Source: an uncultured Oscillospiraceae bacterium
Lineage (GTDB): Bacteria; Bacillota; Clostridia; Oscillospirales; Acutalibacteraceae
DNA: 64,000 bases
Reading direction: 5' to 3'
Assembly (NCBI GenBank): GCA_905192745.1
Contig: CAJJLZ010000010.1
Coordinates: forward strand, 11,175-75,174
Each line of letters begins with the position of its first letter. Position 1 is the first letter of the stretch. A program made the translations under genes and the position numbers. Of the stretch, positions 44,072 through 52,982 are shown piece after piece. The notes beneath the pieces are model-generated. The model was given only the letters and a program-made list of their open reading frames with translations. It was not told where the DNA came from and did not search any database.

Positions 44072-44964
44072 TCTTTTTCCTCAAATTTCTGATACACCGC
44101 GTATTCTTCCCAGATGCTTTCCAGCTCGGTCAGCTCGCTTTTGATTTCCTCTTTTTTCTTCAGGGAAATGGCCACAATCAACGCGTTGACGATGCTCAGA
44201 GGAGCCACCAGCGAATCCACAATGGTGGCCATATCGCTGTGAGCGAGGAGCAGCCAGGAGGCGTATTTTGCGATGGGGGAAATTTCGCTGTCGGTGACGG
44301 CGATCACCTTTGCATCACGGGAATGGGCAAAATGCATGGCCTTGACCGCCTTGCTGGAATACCGCGGGAAGCTGAAGCCCACGATCACGTCCTGCGCGTT
44401 GATATGAAGCATATCCTCGAAAATCTCGGTTTCGCTGTTGGTATAGATCAGCTGTACGTCCACCAGCAGAAGCTTGAGATAATACGCCATGAAGGAGGCG
44501 AGGGTCCGGCAGCTTCCCGCGCCGAAAATATAGACGCGGCGCGCGCCGACCAGCGCGTCCGCCGCCTGATAAAAGACGTCGCGGGGCAGTTCCTCCAGCG
44601 TCTGGCGGATATTGGCGAGATCACAGCCGATGATGTTGTCCAGCACCTCGTCGTCCCGCATCCGCGCCCGGGTGACCTCGATCCGCTGTACGGAGGTCAG
44701 CTTGCTCCGGATCAGCTCCTGCATGGCCTTCTGAAGCTGCGGATAGCCTTCAAACCCCAGCTCCGCCGCGAAGCGGACCACGGTGGATTCGCTGACCCCC
44801 ACCGTCTCCCCCAGCCGGTAGGCGGTCATGAAGGCCGCCTGATCGTAATGCTCGATAATATACTGTGCAATCCGCTTCTGGCCTTTGGAAAAAGACTGCT
44901 GTCTTTCGGTGATATGCGCGATAAGATTGGATTTTAAGCCGTTCAAGCTGTTCAAGCCGGTCAC
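44068..44964 (-). CDS. MurR/RpiR-family transcription regulator
   Basis: This 298-residue protein has an N-terminal helix-turn-helix (about 25-80, AYRLGETVGVSESTVVRFAAELGFEGYPQLQ) and a C-terminal SIS sugar-phosphate domain (about 125-260, VYIFGAGSCRTLASFMAYYL). Such regulators sense phosphosugars. It leads the run of BaiN, cmk, plsC and ispH-rpsA. Confidence 0.9.
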   Translation of the reverse strand: MTGLNSLNGLKSNLIAHITERQQSFSKGQKRIAQYIIEHYDQAAFMTAYRLGETVGVSESTVVRFAAELGFEGYPQLQKAMQELIRSKLTSVQRIEVTRARMRDDEVLDNIIGCDLANIRQTLEELPRDVFYQAADALVGARRVYIFGAGSCRTLASFMAYYLKLLLVDVQLIYTNSETEIFEDMLHINAQDVIVGFSFPRYSSKAVKAMHFAHSRDAKVIAVTDSEISPIAKYASWLLLAHSDMATIVDSLVAPLSIVNALIVAISLKKKEEIKSELTELESIWEEYAVYQKFEEKE

Positions 44965-45208
44965 TCCTTTCCCCCTATTTTAATTCCAAACCCGAAAAAA
45001 TGCAAGAGAATATCCGCCGACCTGCAAGCCGACCAGCAAAAGATAGCGATTTCACACCTGCCGGGAGAAATTCCGGCCTTGAAAAATCACCGGAAAAGCA
45101 CCGAAAAAGCAGTGAAATATCACTGGGAATAAGCACTGCCCGGTCACTCCCCCGTCCGCCCCCCTTTTCCGGAAGGCCATTCACCACGCCGGAACGGGCC
45201 GAGCCAGA
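44965..45208. other. Intergenic region upstream of the RpiR-type gene
   Basis: No gene is supported. A palindrome CAGTGA-AATA-TCACTG at 45110-45125, preceded by repeated CACCG(G)AAAA units, could be an operator for the adjacent RpiR-type regulator. No clear promoter pair was found. Confidence 0.3.
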
Positions 45209-45246
45209 CAAAAAAGCAGGGCGTTAACCGGCCGGTCGACGCCCTG
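45209..45246 (-). terminator. Terminator of the DnaJ-like/membrane protein genes
   Basis: Arms CAGGGCGT (45217-45224) and ACGCCCTG (45239-45246) with a GC-rich self-complementary loop, followed on the minus strand by CTTTTTT. Confidence 0.8.
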
Positions 45247-45296
45247 CAGGCTTATACAAATGACCCCGGCTGCGCCGGGCGCACCCCGCCCCGGTC

Positions 45297-45839
45297 CTAC
45301 CGTCTGCCCGCGTGGAAAATCCGGGAAAGGCGGGGATGCAGAAAGCGCTGATACACCGCCACCACATTGGTCAGCGCGTAATCGTAAATCAGAAAGACGA
45401 CGTTCCCCGCCAGAAGGAAAAGGAGCGCCACGTTCACGCCGCCGAGGACGAAGGTTTCCGGATCCAGATGGAACACGAAGAGCATCAGCAGATAGGAAAG
45501 CACCATCGTTCCGTTAAAAAGCGCCAGCTTGAGAAGCCATTCCAGCCACCGGGCGCGAAGCTGCTCGAGCTGGGATTTCAGCACCGGATAATAGCCGAAG
45601 AAGCTGATAAAAAGGACCTTGGCCTCCATATCCGGCGCGACCAGCAGGGAGAGAAGGGCCACCGCCCCGTACACCATCCAGCCGGTGCCCACCCCCGCTT
45701 CGATCACGACGGGGATAAGCAGCGCGCCCGCGATCGCCGGGAGCGCATAGGTTCCCAGCGGAAACACCGTCATCAGCATAAACATCAGCGCCAGCGCCCC
45801 AAATACCCCGCCGAGCGCCACCTTACCGCTTTGTTTCAA
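45297..45839 (-). CDS. Polytopic membrane protein of unknown function
   Basis: This 180-residue protein has about five hydrophobic segments (for example VALGGVFGALALMFMLMTVF and VALLFLLAGNVVFLIYDYAL) and basic residues at both ends. I do not recognise the family with certainty. It follows the DnaJ-like gene by 55 bases and precedes a terminator, so both are probably co-transcribed. Confidence 0.75.
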   Translation of the reverse strand: MKQSGKVALGGVFGALALMFMLMTVFPLGTYALPAIAGALLIPVVIEAGVGTGWMVYGAVALLSLLVAPDMEAKVLFISFFGYYPVLKSQLEQLRARWLEWLLKLALFNGTMVLSYLLMLFVFHLDPETFVLGGVNVALLFLLAGNVVFLIYDYALTNVVAVYQRFLHPRLSRIFHAGRR

Positions 45840-45894
45840 AACCGGTTTCCCCCTGTACGTTCCGTTTTAAAGAATGCCGCGGCGTTCCGGCCGG

Positions 45895-46521
45895 TCAGCA
45901 GCAGCGGATCAGATCGCCGCCCATGCATTCGCAGCAGCAGTCGGCGCAAATCAGGCCGGAGCACATATCGCAGCCGGAGCAGCCGCCGGCGTTCGGATTC
46001 CCCGCCGGGCGGTATCCGCCGGTCTGCCGCTGCCGGTTCATCTGGTTGAAAGCGGTCCGGTATTCCATATTGGAGGGATCCATCCGGCAGGCGGTGTTGA
46101 AATGGCCGTACGCGTCCTCCAGCCAGCCTTTCCGGTAAAGCACGCTCCCCTTCAGGAAGTACCACTCGGCGTCGCGGGAGGCGGCCGGAATCCCGTCCAG
46201 CAGCATTTCGGCGTCCAGCACCCGACCGGAATTAACCATGCTGCGGATATCGTTGTAGCGGGAATTTCCGGAGGCCGAAGCGCTGCCCGGCTGCCCGGCC
46301 GTGTAGCCGGAGGAACCGCCGCCCTGCTTGCGCATCCGGACGATCGTGTCGTACGCCTCGTTGATCTCCTGCATCTTTTCCTGAGCCAGCTCGGACAGCG
46401 GGTTATTGGCATAATTATCGGGATGGTATTTCCTCGCCATCTCCCGGTACGCCGCCTTCACCTCGTCGTCGGTCGCGTTCGGGTTGATTCCCAACACCTT
46501 GTACGGATCATTTACGCTCAT
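45895..46521 (-). CDS. J-domain protein with cysteine-rich tail
   Basis: This 208-residue protein has an N-terminal J domain (about 3-68; DPYKVLGINPNATDDEVKAA, HPD in KYHPDNY), a Gly/Ser linker, a TPR-like helical segment (about 105-165) and a tail with nine cysteines in the last ~30 residues (CSGCDMC, CADCCCEC, CC). The J domain should stimulate DnaK; the tail may bind zinc. Start at ATG 46521, supported by the J-domain start; the upstream open frame is not. Confidence 0.85.
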   Translation of the reverse strand: MSVNDPYKVLGINPNATDDEVKAAYREMARKYHPDNYANNPLSELAQEKMQEINEAYDTIVRMRKQGGGSSGYTAGQPGSASASGNSRYNDIRSMVNSGRVLDAEMLLDGIPAASRDAEWYFLKGSVLYRKGWLEDAYGHFNTACRMDPSNMEYRTAFNQMNRQRQTGGYRPAGNPNAGGCSGCDMCSGLICADCCCECMGGDLIRCC

Positions 46522-46673
46522 TTTCCCAATCAGGCCTTTCTTCCGTCCGCCGGACGGACAATGTGTCAAAAAAGGAAACGACTGCCGGCCCGCCGTCCGC
46601 TTTTCGGACAGCCGCCCTTTGCACAGGGAAAACCCGGAAAGGGGCCGCCGGTATCGCCGTATCGTTCATCCTT

Positions 46674-47567
46674 TTACGGAGAAGAATGCCGCCGTTTTTC
46701 CCGGCCGGCTCCGCCGGATTCCATCTGCTTCTGCACTGCCGGCATCCCCTGCTCCAGAATATTGCGGAGAATGCCGTCAAAGCGGCGGACGGACAGCAGG
46801 TTATACGCCGCCAGACATTCCGCGAGACAGGCGTTCAGCGTCAGCAGAGCGTACCGCTGGGTCTCCGCCAGCCCCTCCGGCTGATCGGCGGACAGGCCGC
46901 GGGTCAGGATATACGGATTATAGCTCCCCTGCCTGAGATCCTCTTCCAGATCGTCCGCCGCGTCGATCAGATAGATCCAGCGGCCGAGGCAGTAGCCGAA
47001 GCGGTCCAGAATCCGCCGCTCCGTTTCGTCGCGGGCTCCCTCGGCGGCCAGAAAGGCCAGCATCCGGGCCGACGGCTCCGCCGACGCGTCGATGGAGGCG
47101 GTTCCGCTTTTTTCCAGAGCGGCCTGCCGCTCCATGCACTCCCCGATCACCCGATCCAGCTCCGGCCGGCATTTTGCCGCCTTTTTCCGGGCGCGGGAGG
47201 CGAAAAGAAGCAGGAAGCGGGACGGCAGCGAACGCCAGAAGCCCCGGTCGGCCACGTCGTCCTTCAATTTATAATACACGAGAAGGGTCGCCGCGTCGGC
47301 GGCGAAAGACAGGCTGTCGTTCTCGCAGCAGCAGGTGCGTTTTTTCAGCGGATGAAGCGCACAGCGCCCCTGCCGGAAACCGGCGCAGGCGTCGTCCAGC
47401 GCCATCCGGAACATGGCCAGAAAGGTAAAATCGTAGCTGAGGGTCAGCCGCGCCAGCGGGCCGTACCGTTTGCCGAGCTGCTTGCACAAGGAACAGTATA
47501 TCCCCTGATAGTGCTCATATTCCGCCATTTTCAGCTCCGGCTTATATATGCGCACATAGCCGAACAT
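46674..47567 (-). CDS. DUF5685 family protein
   Basis: This 297-residue protein begins MFGYVRIYKPELKMAEYEHY and continues GIYCSLCKQLGKRYG and KRTCCCENDSLSFAADAAT, the typical DUF5685 pattern with conserved cysteines. Function unknown; the helical layout recalls isoprenoid-synthase-like folds (DDVADRGFW and DAADDLEEDL, two acidic motifs), which is only a suggestion. ATG 47567 fits the family; one at 47579 is an alternative. Confidence 0.8.
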   Translation of the reverse strand: MFGYVRIYKPELKMAEYEHYQGIYCSLCKQLGKRYGPLARLTLSYDFTFLAMFRMALDDACAGFRQGRCALHPLKKRTCCCENDSLSFAADAATLLVYYKLKDDVADRGFWRSLPSRFLLLFASRARKKAAKCRPELDRVIGECMERQAALEKSGTASIDASAEPSARMLAFLAAEGARDETERRILDRFGYCLGRWIYLIDAADDLEEDLRQGSYNPYILTRGLSADQPEGLAETQRYALLTLNACLAECLAAYNLLSVRRFDGILRNILEQGMPAVQKQMESGGAGREKRRHSSP

Positions 47568-47745
47568 AACCGTTTCCATGCCTTTCCGCTTTTTTCGGGC
47601 TTTGTCTTCGGATACCGGACGCCCGGCCGTTGCTTTTCCCGCGGTTTTATCATACATGATTCGCGTCGAAAGTATATGAAAGAATTGTAAATATTCCGGG
47701 AAAGGCGGACGGACGGCGCCGGATTGCGGCCAAAACCGCCGGCTG

Positions 47746-47775
47746 AAAAAAGCGGCTCCTCCGCAGAAGAGCCGC
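47746..47775 (-). terminator. Terminator of uvrBA
   Basis: Arms GCGGCTC (47752-47758) and GAGCCGC (47769-47775) followed by six T on the minus strand, just after the uvrA stop. Confidence 0.85.
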
Positions 47776-47785
47776 CTGTATGGCC

Positions 47786-50614
47786 TTATTTTTCCAGCAC
47801 CGGCCGGAGGTATTGGCCGGTATAGGAGGCTTCGCAGGCCGCGACTTCCTCGGGCGTACCGGTGACGACGATATGACCGCCCTTGTCCCCGCCCTCCGGG
47901 CCGAGATCGATCACATAATCCGCCGTTTTGATTACATCGAGGTTATGCTCGATGACGATCACGGTATTCCCGGTATCCACCAGCTTCTGCAGCACCTGGA
48001 TGAGTTGGTGCACGTCGGCGGTATGCAGGCCGGTGGTGGGCTCGTCCAGAATATACACCGTGCGGCCGGTGGCGCGGCGGGAAAGCTCGGCCGCCAGCTT
48101 GACCCGCTGGGCCTCGCCGCCGGACAGGGTGGTGGCCGGCTGCCCGACCTTGACATAGCCCAGCCCCACGTCATACAGCGTCTGAAGCTTGCGCGCGATC
48201 TTCGGGATACTGCTGCAGAAATCAAGCGCTTCCTCCACCGTCATTTCCAGAACGTCGTAGATGCTTTTCCCCTTATATTTTACCTCCAGCGTCTCCCGGT
48301 TATACCGCTGGCCCCTGCACACCTCGCAGGGAACGTAGATATCCGGCAGGAAGTGCATTTCGATTTTGATGATGCCGTCGCCCTGACAAGCCTCGCAGCG
48401 TCCGCCCTTGATGTTGAAGGAGAAACGTCCGGCGGAAAAGCCCCGCATTTTGGCGTCGGCGGTGGAGGCGTACAGCTCGCGGATATCGTTGAACACGCCG
48501 GTATAGGTCGCCGGGTTGGAGCGGGGCGTGCGGCCGATCGGCGACTGGTCGATATCGATCACCTTATCCAGCGCGTCCAGCCCCAGCATCTCCTCGTGCG
48601 CGCCGGGACGGGTATGCGCGCCGTTCAGCTCCGCGGCCAGCCGTTTATGAACGATTTCGTTCACCAGAGAGGATTTGCCCGAGCCGGACACGCCGGTGAC
48701 GCAGTTGAACGCCCCCAGCTTAAAGGAAACGTCCACGTCCTTCAGGTTGTTTTCCCGGGCGCCCCGGACGGTGAGCAGCCTGCCGTTCCCCTCCCGCCGC
48801 TTCGATGGGACGGGAATTTTCTTCCGGCCGCTCAGATACTGGCCGGTAATGGAATCCTCACAGCGGCACAGCTCGTCCACCGGGCCGGAAAAGACCACGT
48901 TGCCGCCGTGTACACCGGCGCCCGGGCCGATATCGACGATCCAGTCGGCGTTCATCATGGTTTCCTCGTCGTGTTCCACCACGATCAGCGTGTTCCCCAG
49001 ATCGCGGAGCCGCCGGAGCGTTGCCAGCAGTCGGGCGTTGTCCCGCTGATGCAGGCCGATGCTCGGCTCGTCCAGAATATAGAGGACCCCCATCAAATAG
49101 GAGCCGATCTGGGTCGCCAGCCGGATACGCTGGCTTTCCCCGCCCGACAGCGTGCCGGAGGAACGGGAAAGGGTCAGGTATTCCAGCCCCACGCTTTGCA
49201 GGAAGCCCAGCCGCTCGGTGATCTCCTTGAGGATGCGCGCGCCGATCATCCGCTCCCGTTCGGTCAGGGCCAGCTCCTGAATGAAGGTCAGCGCGTCCGA
49301 CACCGATTTGCCGGAAAACTCGGAAATATTCAGCCCGCCCACCGTAACCGCGAGGCTTTCCGGCTTCAGGCGATGACCGTGGCATTCCGGACAGGGAACC
49401 TGACTCATGTACGATTCCAGCTCTTCCCGGACCCAATCGCTCTGCGTTTCCCGATACCGGCGCTGCAGGTTGTTGACGACCCCTTCAAACTCCACCATGT
49501 AGGTGCCGGAGCCGTATTCCCGCTTCCGGGTCATTTTGATTCTTTCGCCCTTGCTGCCGTAGAAAATGACATCCATCACCTTTTTCGGCAGGTTTTTGAT
49601 CGGCGTATCCAGAGAGAAGCCGTAATGCTCGGCCAGCCCCTCGTAATACATCTGGGCGATGGTGCCCCCGTCGATATAGCTCCACCCGCTGGCGCGGATA
49701 CCGCCCTCCCGGATGGAAAGGTTTTTGTTGGAGACGATCAGTTCCGGGTCGATCGACATGAAAATACCCAGACCGGAGCATTTGGGGCAGGCGCCGTAGG
49801 GATTGTTGAAGGAAAACATCCGGGGAGACAGCTCCTCCATGCTGATTCCATGCTCCGGACAGGCGTAATTCTGGGAAAAGGTCAGTTCCTCCCCGTCGAT
49901 CACATCCACGGTGAGCAGCCCGCCGGACAGGGAGGTCGCCGTCTCAATGGAATCGGCCAGACGGGAGCGGATTTCCTCCCCGATCACCAGACGGTCGATC
50001 ACAATCTCGATGGTGTGCTTCTTATTCTTTTCCAGCTTGATGGATTCGGACAGGTCGTAAACGATGCCGTCTACCCGGACGCGGACATAGCCGGATTTGC
50101 GGGCGGACTCGAACTCCTTGACGTATTCACCCTTCCGGCCCCGGACGACCGGCGCCAGAATCTGGATGCGGGTCCGCTCCGGCAGTTCCATGATCCGGTC
50201 CACGATCTGGTCCACCGTCTGCTGTTTGATCTCCCGCCCGCAGACCGGGCAGTGCGGGACGCCGATCCGCGCGTAAAGGAGGCGGAGATAATCGAAGATT
50301 TCGGTGACGGTTCCCACGGTGGAACGCGGGTTTTTCGAGGTGGTCTTCTGATCGATCGAAATCGCGGGGGACAGCCCTTCGATGGTATCCACGTCCGGTT
50401 TTTCCATCTGGCCGAGGAACTGCCGGGCATAGGAGGACAGGCTCTCGACATACCGCCGCTGTCCTTCCGCGTAAATGGTGTCGAAGGCCAGCGAGGATTT
50501 ACCCGAACCGGAAAGCCCTGTAAAGACAATCAGCTTGTCGCGCGGAATTTCGATATCCACGTTCTTCAGGTTATGCTCCCGGGCGCCCCGGACGATCAGT
50601 TTCGTGTTCTGCAT
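47786..50614 (-). CDS. uvrA: Excinuclease ABC subunit A
   Basis: This 942-residue protein has two ABC-type ATPase halves (FTGLSGSGKSSLAFDTIYAEG and VTGVSGSGKSSLVNEIV; LSGGESQRIRLA and LSGGEAQRVKLA) and zinc-finger cysteines (CPVCGREI, CPECHGHRLKPESLA, CEACQGDG). It recognises damaged DNA in nucleotide excision repair. It follows uvrB by 83 bases. Confidence 0.98.
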   Translation of the reverse strand: MQNTKLIVRGAREHNLKNVDIEIPRDKLIVFTGLSGSGKSSLAFDTIYAEGQRRYVESLSSYARQFLGQMEKPDVDTIEGLSPAISIDQKTTSKNPRSTVGTVTEIFDYLRLLYARIGVPHCPVCGREIKQQTVDQIVDRIMELPERTRIQILAPVVRGRKGEYVKEFESARKSGYVRVRVDGIVYDLSESIKLEKNKKHTIEIVIDRLVIGEEIRSRLADSIETATSLSGGLLTVDVIDGEELTFSQNYACPEHGISMEELSPRMFSFNNPYGACPKCSGLGIFMSIDPELIVSNKNLSIREGGIRASGWSYIDGGTIAQMYYEGLAEHYGFSLDTPIKNLPKKVMDVIFYGSKGERIKMTRKREYGSGTYMVEFEGVVNNLQRRYRETQSDWVREELESYMSQVPCPECHGHRLKPESLAVTVGGLNISEFSGKSVSDALTFIQELALTERERMIGARILKEITERLGFLQSVGLEYLTLSRSSGTLSGGESQRIRLATQIGSYLMGVLYILDEPSIGLHQRDNARLLATLRRLRDLGNTLIVVEHDEETMMNADWIVDIGPGAGVHGGNVVFSGPVDELCRCEDSITGQYLSGRKKIPVPSKRREGNGRLLTVRGARENNLKDVDVSFKLGAFNCVTGVSGSGKSSLVNEIVHKRLAAELNGAHTRPGAHEEMLGLDALDKVIDIDQSPIGRTPRSNPATYTGVFNDIRELYASTADAKMRGFSAGRFSFNIKGGRCEACQGDGIIKIEMHFLPDIYVPCEVCRGQRYNRETLEVKYKGKSIYDVLEMTVEEALDFCSSIPKIARKLQTLYDVGLGYVKVGQPATTLSGGEAQRVKLAAELSRRATGRTVYILDEPTTGLHTADVHQLIQVLQKLVDTGNTVIVIEHNLDVIKTADYVIDLGPEGGDKGGHIVVTGTPEEVAACEASYTGQYLRPVLEK

Positions 50615-50697
50615 GGCTGTATCCTTTCCTTTTGCTTCCTGTGTCGTTTCGGGCCTGTCCCGGTTTCTGCCTATAAGGGCGGAAAACTTTCCAAGTT

Positions 50698-52677
50698 CTA
50701 TTTCATGTCCCGAAGCTTTTGAATCCGGTCGCGCAGGCTCGCGGCATGCTCGAATTCCAGCAGCCGCGCCGCGTTCTTCATTTCCTTCGTCAGTTCCTCA
50801 ATCAGCTTCATGCGCTCCGCCCGGGTGAGTTTTTTGGCCGGTTTATCCAGCTTTTTGTCGTGGGCGGTGATCTCCAGAACGTCCCGCACCTCTTTGATGA
50901 TGGTCTGGGGGACAATGCCGTGTTCCTCGTTATACTGCATCTGGATGGCGCGGCGGCGGTTGGTTTCGGTGATGGCGCGTTCCATCGAGGGAGTCACGCT
51001 GTCCGCATACATGATGACCTGTCCCTGCGCGTTCCGCGCGGCGCGGCCCACCGTTTGGATCAGGGAGGTTTCCGACCGCAGGAAGCCCTCCTTGTCCGCA
51101 TCCAGAATCGCCACCAGCGAGACCTCCGGCAGGTCAAGTCCCTCCCGCAGGAGGTTGATGCCGACCAGCACGTCGAATTCCCCCAGCCGCAGGTCCCGGA
51201 TGATCTCCATCCGTTCCATAGTATCCACGTCGTGGTGCATATACCGAACCCGGATGCCGACGTTTTCAAAGTAGGTGGTCAGGTCCTCGGCCATCTTCTT
51301 GGTCAGGGTGGTGACCAGCACCCGCTCCTTCCGGGCGGCGCGTTCGTTGATCTCGCCGATCAGGTCGTCGATCTGTCCTTCCACCGGCTTGACGAAGATT
51401 TCCGGATCGACCAGACCGGTGGGGCGGATCACCTGCTCCACGATCTGGCGGCTGTGCTCCCGCTCGAAATCGCCCGGCGTGGCGCTGACGAAAACCGCCT
51501 GACGGACATGGGAATAGAATTCGTCGAAATTCAGCGGCCGGTTGTCATAGGCGCTCGGCAGGCGGAAGCCATAATCGATCAGGCTGCGTTTGCGGGCGAA
51601 ATCCCCACCGAACATTCCCCGCACCTGCGGCAGGGTGACGTGCGATTCGTCCACGAACAGAAGGAAATCCTCCGGGAAGTGATCCAGCAGGGTGAACGGC
51701 GTACTGCCGGGGGCGCGGCCGGACAGCACGCGGGAATAATTTTCGATGCCTTTACAGATGCCGATTTCCCGCAGCATCTCGATATCGTAGCGGGTACGCT
51801 GAAGGATGCGCTGCGCTTCCAGAAGCTTGCCCTCTTTTTTGAACCACTCGACCCGTTCCGCCAGCTCCTGCTCGATGCAGGCGATGGATTCCTCCATCTT
51901 TTCCGGCGGTACGATGTAATGGGACGCCGGGTAGATCGCCACATGGCTGACGACCGCCTTCAGCTCCCCGGTCAGCGGATTGATCTCGCTGATGCGGTCG
52001 ATTTCGTCCCCGAAAAATTCCACCCGGATCACCGTATCCCCGGAATAGGCGGGGAAAATTTCCACCACGTCGCCCCGGACGCGGAACTTGTTCCGGACAA
52101 AGTTGATGTCGTTGCGCTCGTACTGAATTTCGACCAGCTTGGCCAGCAGGTCGTCCCGTTTCTTCGCCATCCCCGGACGGAGGGAAATCACCATGCTGCG
52201 GTAATCGATCGGGCTGCCCAGACTGTAGATGCAGGACACGCTCGCCACGATAATCACATCCCGCCGCTCCGCCAGCGCGGAGGTGGCGGAATGGCGCAGC
52301 TTATCGATCTCGTCGTTGATGGCGGAATCCTTTTCAATATAGGTATCGGTGGAAGCGATATACGCTTCCGGCTGATAATAATCATAATAGGAGACAAAAT
52401 ACTCGACGGCGTTGTGAGGGAAAAAATCCCGGAATTCCGAACAGAGCTGGGCCGCCAGCGTCTTATTATGCGCCAGAACCAGCGTCGGCCGGTTTACCTG
52501 CGCAATCACATTGGCCATGGTAAAGGTCTTGCCGGAACCCGTCACCCCCAGAAGGGTCTGCTCTTTATCCCCCCGGCGAACGCCTTCCACCAATTTGGCA
52601 ATGGCCTCCGGCTGATCGCCGGTCGGCTGATAGGCGGACACCAGTTGGAAAGATTCCCGTCCGTTTTGTTCACTCAT
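50698..52677 (-). CDS. uvrB: Excinuclease ABC subunit B
   Basis: This 659-residue helicase-like protein has GVTGSGKTFTMANVIAQ, the beta-hairpin region YYDYYQPEAYIASTDTYIEKD, LFVDESHVTLPQ and a C-terminal UVR domain (IEELTKEMKNAARLLEFEHA). It loads on damaged DNA with UvrA. First gene of the operon, controlled by the LexA-type site upstream. Confidence 0.98.
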   Translation of the reverse strand: MSEQNGRESFQLVSAYQPTGDQPEAIAKLVEGVRRGDKEQTLLGVTGSGKTFTMANVIAQVNRPTLVLAHNKTLAAQLCSEFRDFFPHNAVEYFVSYYDYYQPEAYIASTDTYIEKDSAINDEIDKLRHSATSALAERRDVIIVASVSCIYSLGSPIDYRSMVISLRPGMAKKRDDLLAKLVEIQYERNDINFVRNKFRVRGDVVEIFPAYSGDTVIRVEFFGDEIDRISEINPLTGELKAVVSHVAIYPASHYIVPPEKMEESIACIEQELAERVEWFKKEGKLLEAQRILQRTRYDIEMLREIGICKGIENYSRVLSGRAPGSTPFTLLDHFPEDFLLFVDESHVTLPQVRGMFGGDFARKRSLIDYGFRLPSAYDNRPLNFDEFYSHVRQAVFVSATPGDFEREHSRQIVEQVIRPTGLVDPEIFVKPVEGQIDDLIGEINERAARKERVLVTTLTKKMAEDLTTYFENVGIRVRYMHHDVDTMERMEIIRDLRLGEFDVLVGINLLREGLDLPEVSLVAILDADKEGFLRSETSLIQTVGRAARNAQGQVIMYADSVTPSMERAITETNRRRAIQMQYNEEHGIVPQTIIKEVRDVLEITAHDKKLDKPAKKLTRAERMKLIEELTKEMKNAARLLEFEHAASLRDRIQKLRDMK

Positions 52678-52776
52678 AAGCCTTTCCCCCGTTTCCGCCC
52701 TCTGCCGGGCTGTTCCCCGCTCCGCATACGTTCCTCATTTTTTGCTTTTTCCGCGGATTTACTCATCAAAAAGCAA

Positions 52777-52788
52777 GAACAAATGTTC
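52777..52788. promoter_or_regulatory. LexA (SOS) box of uvrBA
   Basis: GAAC-AAAT-GTTC within AGAACAAATGTTCT fits the Gram-positive LexA consensus GAACN4GTTC and overlaps the expected transcription start just downstream of the -10 box. Confidence 0.88.
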
Positions 52789-52790
52789 TT

Positions 52791-52819
52791 ATTCTACTCC
52801 CTGCTTCGTATTCTGTCAA
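52791..52819 (-). promoter_or_regulatory. uvrBA promoter
   Basis: TTGACA (52814-52819) and TAGAAT (52791-52796), 17 bases apart on the minus strand, with the LexA box immediately downstream. Confidence 0.88.
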
Positions 52820-52904
52820 TCGGTATATTGTAACATTTTCCGGCCGGAATTTCAATCTTTCCCGTTTCCTCTTCCGGCGGCGGGACTTTCCCGTGGATTG
52901 TATC

Positions 52905-52930
52905 AAAAAAACGGCCGGAAAGCCGATGGT
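52905..52930 (-). terminator. Weak terminator behind the aldo-keto reductase gene
   Basis: A short stem (CGGC/GCCG) followed by seven T on the minus strand, about 55 bases after the reductase stop. The stem is short, so efficiency is uncertain. Confidence 0.45.
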
Positions 52931-52982
52931 TTCATCCGCTTCCCGGTCGCTTTTTCTGTTCATGCTTTGAGTCACCGGATTC

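Noticed and set aside
47780..52833. Very long plus-strand frames (980 and 704 codons) opposite uvrA and uvrB.
   Set aside because: Antisense to strongly conserved proteins; no domain, no start signal.
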